Positions 33,801 through 43,226 of a stretch of 64,000 nucleotides of DNA are shown one piece after another. The first letter of the stretch is position 1. Every line of letters begins with the position of its first letter. The stretch covers positions 1,016,303 to 1,080,302 of the forward strand of contig BCKL01000007.1 of NCBI GenBank assembly GCA_001600635.1, written 5' to 3'. Origin of the DNA: Leucosporidium creatinivorum (lineage: Eukaryota; Basidiomycota; Microbotryomycetes; Leucosporidiales; Leucosporidiaceae). The notes beneath the pieces were generated by a model. The model had not been told where the DNA came from and did not search any database. It saw only the letters and a list, made by a program, of their open reading frames with translations. The translations under genes and the position numbers were made by a program.

Positions 33801-34762
33801 CCGCCACCGCCAACTTTGTCTCCAACTTTACCGAAGCTCAAGTCCCTCCCCCAGTGGATTCGAACCACCACAATCGAATGCAGAAGTGGTTGACGCAGCA
33901 GGGCGTGACGCAGAGAGGGCCGGGAGAGGTGCTGAGTCCGCCTGTTGCGCCTTTGGTGCCGGTCAGGGCTGCGAGAGGTGGACATGAGGATGAGGAGGGC
34001 TCAGTGGACTCAGTGGAGCAGAACATCGGTCGAGACGTGGTGAGCTTGACTCGGCTTTCGAATCTCGGCGCTCGCCCACCTCAGCGTTCGTAGCTGACCA
34101 CCGTCTCTCATAACTCGCAGATCACGCCTCTTCCTCCTCAGCCTCCCAAGCCGCCCAGCTCGGGCGCGATCTACCGCCCTCGCACTGCCCCTCCCGCCGC
34201 TCTCTCGACTCCCGCACCCTCCGCCATCCCTCGCTTCTCCCTCACCCCCAACTCCTCAAGCGCTCCACTCTCACTCCCCACTCCTCCTCTCCCCCCCTCC
34301 TACTCCTACCGCTCCCCTTCCGTCATTCCCTCCTCGCTGCAAGCCGACGAATCCGGCCCTCCCTCCCCTACCGGCGCCTCCTTCGACGTCGAGCCCGTCG
34401 TTTCAGCCATGGCTCGCTCGAGAGCCATTCCAGCGACCAGCGGACCGTCCCTCGTCTTCGGCGGCACTGTCGTCGGCGAAGCGATGCCCTCGGACCTCCA
34501 GCGACCGACTCCTCCTCAGCCGCCGAAGAGCCCTCGACCGGCGTTGCCTCCAACTACGAGCTCATCTGCACCTCTGCTGCCAAACGCCGGGCATCAGAGG
34601 GTATCGAGCGCAGCGGCGTTGGCTAAGCTGTCGAACTCGGCCTTCTCGGCGGGGACGGCAGCAGGAGGAGGAGCTTCGGCGGGGGCTGCAGTGAAGCCAG
34701 CGGCGAGTCAGGAGCCAGACAGCCCGAGAATAGAGATTGATAGTATATTCGCTAATTGGTAG
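30869..34762 (+). CDS. Very long, mostly disordered Arg/Ser-, Gln- and Pro-rich protein
   Basis: Exons 30869 to about 32319, about 32387-33687, about 33774-34039 and about 34122-34762 stay in one frame, for roughly 1200 residues. The order is: Gly/Ser N-terminus with TEAAISRARTLGLKRAPRTP; an RS-like block (SRRERDRSRSRADSRPPSRP); a short folded-looking segment TPYDWLEPVDKIPLDAFLFH followed by RDPKRAKTRQVRTRMQG; a Gln/Ala-rich coiled region (AYEQQIAAYKQQVAQAQAQA); polyproline; an acidic run; DEPSLEEAFAATANFVSNFT; and the end SPRIEIDSIFANW. RS and Gln-rich blocks hint at an RNA-processing or condensate-type scaffold, but this is inference from composition. I recognise no family. The conserved-looking YDWLEPVDKIPLDAFLFHRD box is the best handle for a search. 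Confidence 0.72.
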
Positions 34763-34877
34763 ATCTTATTTGGAACGCTCCGCTCAATCTCTCGTCGACT
34801 TGAGGAAGGCGCGAGAGAGAGATACGCTTCGAAGACCGGCAAGCAAGTCCGAGGCTTGATAGCATGACCAGCATGTT

Positions 34878-35786
34878 TTACAGAGGCTTACGCCAGATCA
34901 TGAGCGGACGTGAGAAGCCTCCCTGCGAGTCGGAAAGGGAAGGTCAGCGCCCCGTCTCGTCCGCCGAGCACCAGCCAAAGCGGCGAGAGAGTCGATCGAC
35001 GCACCTCTTCCCTCTCTATGCAATCCTCGAGCGAGAATCCTACTGCCTTGAGCTCCTCCTCGAATGGAGGCCACATCTCGATCAACCTGCGAGCGCCGAA
35101 GCGAGAAATCAGCAAAAGCCGACGGAATGGCGTTCCTCCGCCGAAGAAGCTCACTTGTACGCCGGTCTCAGATTCTTATTCTTCCTCGCCGCGCTGGCAT
35201 AATTCTCCCGCTCTTGAGGCTCCACCAGCAGCACTCCTCCCTTTGGCAGCACCTCGAACAATCGCCGAAACAGCTTCCTCATCCCCTCGTCGCCGTGGTG
35301 AAGATGGAGCCACTTGGTGATGCTCAGCAGCATGATCGTGTCCCACTCTCCAAACTCGTAGCTCTCCTCCATGAAGTCGGCGCAGATCCATTCGATGCCG
35401 ACCTGTCCCTCCTTCGTCGCCGCCTCGGCTTGGCTGATGAGGACCGCGTCGATGTCCACCCCTCTTGCCCGTGTCGCGCCGAGATAGTTGAGGACCTCGA
35501 GGGTGAGCTTGCCAGCGTTGCAACCGAGGTCCAGGATCCGGCGGTCTGCGAAGAGCTCCCTTGGCAGTAGCGAAAGCCGAGCGTCGGGGATGGATTGAGT
35601 TCTGAATCCGTAATATTGGTGGTAGTTGCCATGCTCGTGGAATCGATGGGCTGCCCGATCCCTTGCTGTATTCGTGAGGGCGGGAGAAGCTGGAAGAGGA
35701 GATGGCGAAGGGGAGACCGAGTGTGAGGCGGTGGGAGGAGCTGAAGCCTGTTCTGAAGATGCTGACGATTCTGCTGCTGCTGCCAT
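34878..35786 (-). CDS. Bin3-type RNA 5'-phosphate methyltransferase (MePCE/BCDIN3 family)
   Basis: Bin3-family enzymes use S-adenosylmethionine to methylate the 5' phosphate of small RNAs (7SK or U6 for MePCE, pre-miRNA and tRNA-His for BCDIN3D). The start at 35786 (MAAAAESSASSEQ) precedes the family hallmark HGNYHQYYGFR, then ILDLGCNAGKLTLEVLNYLG (SAM motif I), ARGVDIDAVLISQAE (motif II), WICADFMEES, DTIMLLSITKWLHLHHGDEG, FRRLFEVLPKGGVLLVEPQE, and YKLIEMWPPFEEELKAVGFS rebuilt across an intron. The last exon encodes GGFSRPLMIWRKPL; stop 34878-34880. HGNYxxYYGxR and SITKWxHLxxGDEG are specific to Bin3 and absent from generic methyltransferases. It is head to head with Dicer, 139 bp apart. The substrate is unknown. 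Confidence 0.92.
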
Positions 35787-35925
35787 GCTGTACGAATCGA
35801 GATGTTGGCCAGCCGAAGGTGAAGTTGGAGCGAAAGAGTCGGCGACGACTCTCTGCCGTCTCTTGACTTCCTGCGCTCACCTTGGCTTTGACTCGAATCG
35901 GCGATTGCTCGCAGCAGGGTACAGG
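35787..35925. promoter_or_regulatory. Compact bidirectional promoter between Bin3-type methyltransferase and Dicer
   Basis: Only 139 bp separate the two start codons (35786 minus, 35926 plus), so both genes must share regulatory DNA or overlap in their 5' UTRs. No TATA box is obvious. A TACAG lies directly before the Dicer ATG. Confidence 0.55.
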
Positions 35926-38900
35926 ATGAGTGTCCTGCTACCTCGGCTCTACCAGGATGAAGCTATGCGGGCGGCAGGTGAGCTGCCATCGCTCCTCAAC
36001 GCGTTGACCTCTCGCTGACCTCGAGCTGCAGTCGACCGCAACATCATCTGCCGCATGGACACGGTGCGCTGAGCTCACAGATAGTATACTACACTTGCTG
36101 ACTCGCCTCGTGATCCTGCAGGGCACCGGAAAGACCCTGGTCGGGGTCAGTTCGCGCGCTGTGCAGCTAAGAGAGGGCTCGCTGACAGGCTCTTTTACAG
36201 ATCATGCTCATTCGACACATCACCAGTCTACCCAAAGACCGCCAAGGTCATTCCCTCGTCGTCTTCATGGTCCCTACCGTCGCCCTCGTCCAGCAGGTCT
36301 CGGCGACGCTCAGATCCCAGACGGCGCTTCGAGTGTCCTCCTTTATCGGCAGCCAAGGCGTCGAGTACTGGAAGCGCGATCAATGGCAACAACAGCTTCA
36401 GGAGGCGGATGTGATCGTCTTGACGGCCGCCATCTTCCTCTCGGTCCTCGCCAACGCCTACTTTGATCTGGAGGACGTGAGTCGTGCTCTGTAGGCTACA
36501 CGAACAGCTCGCTGATCTCGGTTTTGCTAGGTATCGCTTATCGTCTTCGATGAGGCCCATCACGCCTCTAAAAAGCACCCATATTGCCTGATGTAAGCGC
36601 TTCTCGGCGATCGGCTCAAATCAACCTTCGCGCTCTCTTTCCCTACACGCCGCTTACTCTCTCGCCCTCTGTACCAGTATGAAAGATCACTACCACACGA
36701 AGCCGCCGGGGTCACGGCTGCCTCGTATCCTCGGCCTCACCGCTTCCCCCATCTTCAACCCGAAGAACCCTGCCAAATCAATCGCCGAACTCGAAGCCAA
36801 CCTCGACGCTCGCATCTTCGAGGTCTCGGGTCAGCACCACGAAGCTCTCAACAAAGCGGCGCCCAAGCCTACGGAGCGACTTGTGGAGTTCGGAGCCAAC
36901 ATCGTCGTTGAGCCTAGCACTCTCGAGACCAAGTTCATGGAGACCTATGGCGCCCGTCTCGACTCCAAGACAAAGGCCAAGATTGATGTCACTCGGACTG
37001 TAAGTTATTTCGCTTCATCCTACGAAGCTCAACCGTGCTAATCGTCATCCCTCGCAGCGTCTCGGCGCACTAGGAGTCGGTCACTACCTCTGCCAACTCA
37101 CCAACGACCTCTCAGCGCCGCAGCACCTCCAACAAGAGCTCTCCGTCCTCCTCTCCAGCATGCCCATCGACGACTTCACCGTCTCGCCGCAGGTCCAGGC
37201 TCTCCTCAACGTCCTGGCGAGCTACCAGGAGAAGGTCGATTCTGCATTCCACGCCATCGTCTTCGTGCAGCAGAGGGTGCATGCGAGGATCTTGACCGAG
37301 ATTGTGAGGAAGGTGGAAACGCTGCAGGGGTGGCTCAAGGCGGACTGGCTTGTCGGTCACGGCGGGCGTGGAGGACCAGAGGCGGACAAGGATCTCGGCA
37401 TGGAGGTCAAGAGGGTGAGTCCTGATGCGAGTGGTCGAGCTCGGCAATGACTGACAGCTTGCTTCTCGCACACAGCAACAAGATGTCCTCGCTGCCTTCC
37501 GCAAGGGAGAGCTCAACCTCATCTTCGCTACAAACGTCGCCGAGGAGGGCCTCGATGTTCGCGCTTGCAACGTCGTCGTCCGATTTGATGCGCTCGACAC
37601 CATCCTCGGGTGAGCTGGGGCCATCATCAACGTCTCCCTCCGCCGACTGACTCACCTCTCTCCTTCCTCCACAGGTACATCCAATCTCGCGGCCGCGCCC
37701 GTGCTCCTTCCTCCGACTTCGTCGTTCTCGCCGAGCGCAACTCGAGGGAGGGAGCTCTTTACCTCGACTACCTCAAGCAAGAGCCCGACCTTCGCGAGGC
37801 GTACGCAACCCGTCCTGCCGAAGAGCCTATCGCCGAGCCCGAGCTGGACGACACACCGACCTACACCGTCCCCTCCACCGGCGCCCTCCTCACCTACCAA
37901 TCCGCCGTCCCCCTCCTCGCCCAATTGTGCTCCCTCCTCCGCACCGACAACTTCTCGGTGCAGCAGAAGCCCGCCTACACCGTCATCCCTGCCGGCCAGA
38001 TGTGGGCGTGCCAGCTCCGTACGCCGATGATTGCTGCGCTCGGAGGCGTGAAGGAGTTCGAGTCGCCAGCGTTGGAGACGAAGAAGGGAGCCAAGCAGGC
38101 CGTCGCCTACGAAGCATGCCTCGAACTGCACCGCAAGGGCTCCATCGACGACTGGCTACTGCCTGTCAGGGAGTCGAGGGTGCATGGAGCGAAGGACGCC
38201 GATGGGGGGGAAGTCGACACCACCGAGATCTCCAAGCTCGGCGCGGCGACGACCTTCCGCCCGGCTCTCGGCAACGTCTGGGCGGACGAAGAGCAGCATG
38301 TCTACCTCAACATCGTTGCGCTCCGTCAAGACGGCCAGGAGCAGCAAGCCGGCCTCGTCTGCGGAACCGACCTCACCGAGACGACCGGCGCCGAGGCAGG
38401 ATCGCTCTTCGAGGCTCAGTCGACCATCGACGTGCAGATCGTCAGCAGTACGAAGCTTGCCTGGTCCACCGCTGAAGAGCGCTCGAAACGCCTCGGTCAG
38501 CTCCAAGCCCTCAATGCCGCCGTCGCTCGCACCTCGATCAATCGCCGAGTCGATACGGAGGCTCCCTTTGTCGCCCTCTGGACCCCGCTCACCAAGGGCG
38601 AGGAGCGCGTTGTCGACTGGTCGGTCGTGGACAATCCCTTCAGCCCAGCCGATCCGTCGACTCTCCAGGAAGGCGACCTCGTTGTCTTGCCATGGAGGAG
38701 GCCCTCTGTTCGGCTCGGCAAGTTCGTGAGAGTTCGGCCAGACGTCGACTCGCTATCGGCTACCGAGCTTATCGAGACTTCTCTGAGACCGACTTCGTCT
38801 CGCCGCAAGCTCGTCGCCAAGTAGTGAGCTCGCCTGTCCCAACAGCGCTTCCGCTCGAGCTGACGTCGTCGCCCTTCGTAGCCCCGTCTTCCACATCTAC

Positions 38901-41083
38901 TGCAAGGTCGCTTTCGAGTACCACGAGGTCAGCGAGTCGGAAGCTCAACCCCTCCTGGAGATCGACAGCCTTCTCGGCGACCCTCGCAACCTCCTTCGAC
39001 CCATCGTCGCGCCGCCCTCCTCCGACGCTACCCCTCTCCCTCCTCCCAAGCGTCGCACTTTCCCCTCCAGCATGTGCGAGACCACCAAAATCGACGAGAC
39101 GTTCTGGAGCATCGTACCACAGATCCCCTCGCTCAATCGCCTCATCGACGACACCGTGCAGGTTCGGCGAGCGAAGGAGCAATTCGCTCTTCCCGCCATC
39201 GACTCGGTCAAACTTCGCGAGGCGCTTACTCCTCCCTCGGCCGAGACGGGATACGACTACCAGTACTTCGAGACTGTTGGAGACTCTGTCCTCAAGTGAG
39301 TAGAGCAGAACTCGACCTTCCGAGCGCATCTCGCTGATCTGTCCGTCCCTTCAGGCTCGCGACGACGGTACATACGTTCCTCAACTACCCCGAGGTGGAC
39401 GAGGGACGCCTTACTGTTATCCGTCAGAACTCGGTCGACAACCGCTTCCTTCGGTAGGTCTCCGCTCGCGCCGATAGACGAGCCTCGCTGATCTTGCCCT
39501 CGCAGTCACCGCTCCATCGACTCTGGCTTCTCCTCTTACATCCTCGCCCAGCGTTTCCGCACCAGCACCTGGACACCACTCGACGAGGACGCTCGACCGA
39601 CCGCCGAGGCGACTACACTCGAGCGCACCGTCGGCAGGCGAGCGCTCGCTGACACGATCGAGGCGACGCTCGGTGCAGCTTTCGCGACTGCCGGCCTCGA
39701 GATGGCTCTGGAGACGGGAGACAAGCTCGGATTGTGCTTCGGAGGGACGACGCCTTGGGGAGATCGAGATGCTGCGAGGGAGCTGCTGAAGGGACCGAGG
39801 AGCGAGGTGCCGCCTTCGCTCAAGGAGCTCGAACGAGGTCTCGGCTACCAGTTTCGAGGTCACGGAAAGCTACTGCTGCAGGCTGTCACGCATCGGTCCT
39901 ACACGGCGGCTACGACGTACTGCTACGAGCGATTGGAGTGAGTCTCTTGCTCGCCGTTTCGGAGAAAGTCCGTCGCTGACCCTTGCCCCTTCAGATACCT
40001 CGGCGATGGTGAGACTCGCCGGCTCGTTTGCTCGCTCGCTTGCTGACTCTTCATTCGCAGCTCTCCTCGACTTCTGGGCCACCAAGCGCATCTTCGCCCT
40101 CTTCCCCAACTCGACACCTCAGCACCTCACCTTCCTACGAGCACTACTCGTCTCCAATGCAACGCTCGCCTTCCTCGGCGTGCGTGTCTTGCGACTCCAC
40201 CAAGTTATTCTTCACTCCTCGCCGTTACTCGAGCTCGCCATGATGGACGCCGCCGCTCAAGCCGAGCATTTCGAGTGGAAAGCAATCGTCTCGGGCGAGC
40301 TCACGTGGTTGTGGGACCCTCCAAAGGCGCTCGGCGATGGCGTTGAGGCGTCGCTCGGTGCCGTCTTCGTCGATTCGGGGTGTGATCTCGACGCCGTCTT
40401 CGCCGTGCTCGACAAAGTCTACGAAGCCGTCATGCCGCTCTTGGCGAAGGCCGAGTTGAGGGTGAGTTGCCGTCGTCGTCCTCTCGATCAGCTCGCTGAC
40501 CATTGCTCAACAGGACCCCTACTCCCGCTTCATGATGCTCGTCGATATCCTCCACTGCAAGCAGCTTCGCATCAGGTTCGCTCGCTCGCCTCTCTGTTCG
40601 GCGATCGAAAACTGACCTCTTGCTTTCACAGCAACGTGCGCGATGCAGAAACGTCCCTCTACCATGCTACCTGCACGTTCCACTCAGACATCATCGCCAT
40701 CCACTCGAACAAGACCAAGGCCGTCGCTCGCCAACTTTGTGCCCGACTTGCGCTCGCCGTTTTTAAGGAAAGGGAGGCCGAGGGAGTGGCGTCTCCCTGC
40801 ACGTGTGCCGCCGATGCGAAGGAGGAGGCCGAGGAGAAGGCGAGGGCTGAGAAGGCGGTCGAGGAGGGGTCGAAGGCGGCTGGTGAGGCTTCGGCGCAGA
40901 GCGAGGGGCAGACGGCGCAGGGAACGAACGGCAAGAGGCCTCTTGATGACGGCGAGGAGGATGAGCTGGACGATGAGGACGTCAATGGTGAGCTTGAACC
41001 TCTTGCTCTCTTTCGGACTTCGCTGACTCGTCTTTCCCCTCGCAGACTCCCCCTCCTTCGCGCAGCGAGTGAGGGTTTACTGA
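35926..41083 (+). CDS. DCL: Dicer-like ribonuclease III
   Basis: Dicer cuts double-stranded RNA into small RNAs for RNA interference. The start at 35926 ([20 protein letters not shown]) gives the Q-motif. The P-loop [11 protein letters not shown] is spread over exons 36032-36063 and 36122-36145. Then come [10 protein letters not shown] (DExH), [13 protein letters not shown] and the second RecA lobe [20 protein letters not shown] ... [19 protein letters not shown] Dicer dimerisation region follows at about 37860-38180. A PAZ domain is not recognisable. RNase IIIa: [19 protein letters not shown] with the second acidic site in [16 protein letters not shown]. RNase IIIb: [18 protein letters not shown], joined across an intron near 40020, with [16 protein letters not shown]. 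Both Glu/Asp sets look intact. A degenerate dsRNA-binding-like tail ([20 protein letters not shown]) precedes an acidic C-terminus. There are many short introns. No Argonaute or RdRP is in the window. Confidence 0.95.
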
Positions 41084-41612
41084 AGAACTGGCGATGTACT
41101 TTCTCTCCCTTTTTGTGAATACCCACCTCTGTCAATACCACCCGATGTGCTTCATCCCCTTCCCCTTCATTCCTCGGCGCAGTCTCTCGGCGTCTCCTCG
41201 TCGAGGCTCTCGGCGCCTGTCCACCACTTTTCGGTCACCTCGTCCTACCTCGCCTCACTCAGATATCTCCTACAGCGCCCATCCAAGCCTCAACACCGCC
41301 GCTCAACGCTTCCCGAGAGCTCTCATCTCGTCTCCCAAGCCAAGCACCGCCTCGACGATCCTCGCCTTGTCTCAAGAGCTGAAGGGAAGTCTAAGAGGCG
41401 GGAGGGATCTCTCTTCTTCTCTCTCCTACCGCATCTCGTCTTCATAGTCGACCTCTCCGACAAGCCATCCACCCCTACAGCTCGCTGTCCAGAAACCTTC
41501 AAGGTGAGCTCTCTCGCCGCCGCTCGGCGCTGGCGCCGCACGGGAAGCTTCTTCGCTGACCCTTGCCATCTTCCCGCTTACAGACCTCACTGCAAGCTTC
41601 AACACACTCGCG
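41084..41612. other. Intergenic with a 5' UTR intron of the PalI gene
   Basis: These 529 bp lie between Dicer and PalI, same strand. An intron signal at 41504-41583 (AAG then GTGAGC, CTGAC near 41556, TTACAG) lies just before the PalI ATG and probably splices its leader. The upstream part has short pyrimidine-rich frames but no convincing gene. Confidence 0.5.
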
Positions 41613-42615
41613 ATGGGCTTCCTCGGCTTCCAACACTTCGTGAGTCCGCCTACAGCCCTTCCCGGGTCGCCTTCTCGTTTTCGCCGAGCGCTGACCTTCC
41701 CCTCGTCGTCGACAGGGGACCTTCCTCCTCCTCCTCTCCTTCGGCCTGCTCTTGACGTCTACCTTGACTGCACCCGTGACGCGGATTGGGCTGCTGAAGG
41801 TGAGCAGAGTTCACAGGGCGTGAGCCTCAACCGCCGAAGCTGACTGTCGCTTTCGCCGAGCAGGTCTTCAGCCCGACGGAGGGGGACCTCGTCTTTGGCG
41901 TCTTCGGGTACTGTCAGATCATTAAGGGGGTGAGTCGGCCTGACTGCTCAGCCTTCCCGTACTCGTCTCGTGCTTCCCGCGCAATCCGCTGATCCTCAAC
42001 GTCCGCTCACAGGCCGACGACATCTGCTCCTCCGCTTCGATTTCCTACGATATCACCAACGCCCTCAATATCGCTTACAACAAGGCGTTCATCAACCTCT
42101 CGCTCAACAAGGCCACCTACGGGCTCGTTCTTCATCCACTGTCTGCCGGAGTGACACTCCTCGCCTTCATCATTGCGGCCCTCAGCCATCGCTTCGGCTA
42201 TGTCTTTGCTGCCGTGCTTGCTGCTGTAGCATGGGTGAGTATCTCGCTGACGTCTCACTCCTTGGCCAGAGCGACAAAGCAGAACCCGACCGCTGACCCT
42301 TTCTCGGCGCTCGCCACGCAGCTCCTGACTCTCATCACCCTCGCCCTCGACCTCGCCATCTTCCTTCCCGCTCGCAACAAGATCCTCGACGCCGGCGGAG
42401 TGGTCAACTACGGCATCGGCTTCTGGTGCACCACGGCAGCGGTCGTGGTCCTCCTTCTCGGCGCCATTTGCACTTTCTTCAGCCTCTTCACCGATCGCAA
42501 GAACAAGAGGCGCGCCAAGGGTGGCATGTACTCGTTTGTACCTCAACCGGGTGCGACTACCATCGTCATGCCTCAGATGCAGCCGAGCTATAGTTATGGG
42601 TCGGGCAAGTGGTGA
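41613..42615 (+). CDS. PalI/Rim9-family membrane protein (ambient pH sensing)
   Basis: Rim9/PalI are four-helix plasma-membrane proteins that assist the Rim21/PalH alkaline pH sensor. Start 41613: MGFLGFQHFGTFLLLLSFGL (TM1, across an intron), LKVFSPTEGDLVFGVFGYCQ then IIKGADDICSSASISYDITN (extracellular loop with the GxFGYC and C-S pair typical of SUR7/PalI), HPLSAGVTLLAFIIAALSHR (TM2), FGYVFAAVLAAVAWLLTLIT (TM3), GVVNYGIGFWCTTAAVVVLL (TM4), then a cytosolic tail RKNKRRAKGGMYSFVPQP. The stop is at 42613-42615. The tail is short compared with ascomycete PalI. The family is confident; the pH role is by homology. Confidence 0.82.
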
Positions 42616-43226
42616 GGGCCGAGCCGTCGAGGGCAGCTTCGAGAAGGGCGATGGGGCCGTGGAGTTTTGTACATCTGGACATTGAGTATGCACTGTTGAG
42701 TCTTCTGTTACAGATTAGTCTCCCGCTGAAGCAGCAAGACCAGGCGATTGGGCTGCTGAGGATCAAGCAGACTCCGAAACTGGACAACCGTCGCCGAGGA
42801 AGGGGGAGGGCCTCTCTCCTACAGTCTCTGCATTTATTCGGGATTCACAGCAGATCGGCGTTGCTTTAAGTGACTTATCGAGTGCTCTGTTTCCTTCCAC
42901 CCAAGCTGTGTCGTCTACTGGGCTGCAGAGCGACAGAGAAGTCTGGCACAATTCGCTCGGGGCAGGCAGCTCGCTCACTGCCGTTGTCGCTCCTAGTCCC
43001 GATAGACTGAGCTCTGTAGGTCAACATCTGCTTTATACCCCCGACCTGATGTACCCCGATCTCCGATCTCGGTGGGCTGCAGGCTCGGAATTAAGCTAGC
43101 TCGGAGCGAGAGTTGGCTCGTCTCATCCTCCTCGCATTCGCTCGCCCAAGCTTGACCTCCGCCCATTCACTCGAACAAAACTCGAGCCTTCAATCTAGAA
43201 CGCTACAGCTCGTTGACCGCTTCGAG
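42616..43226. other. Intergenic, no gene seen
   Basis: These 611 bp lie between PalI and the coiled-coil protein gene, same strand. CTACAG at 43203-43208 lies 19 bp upstream of the ATG at 43227. Short frames are not convincing. No RNA gene or repeat was recognised. Confidence 0.5.

Noticed and set aside
33846-33876. tRNA T-arm-like sequence on the minus strand (GGTGG TTCGAAT CCACT)
   Set aside because: It lies inside a coding exon. I find no A box, anticodon arm or matching acceptor stem upstream, so the match is a coincidence.
35626-35925. Upstream extension of the Dicer N-terminus in frame
   Set aside because: It would overlap the methyltransferase exon on the other strand, and the Q-motif already fits directly after the ATG at 35926.
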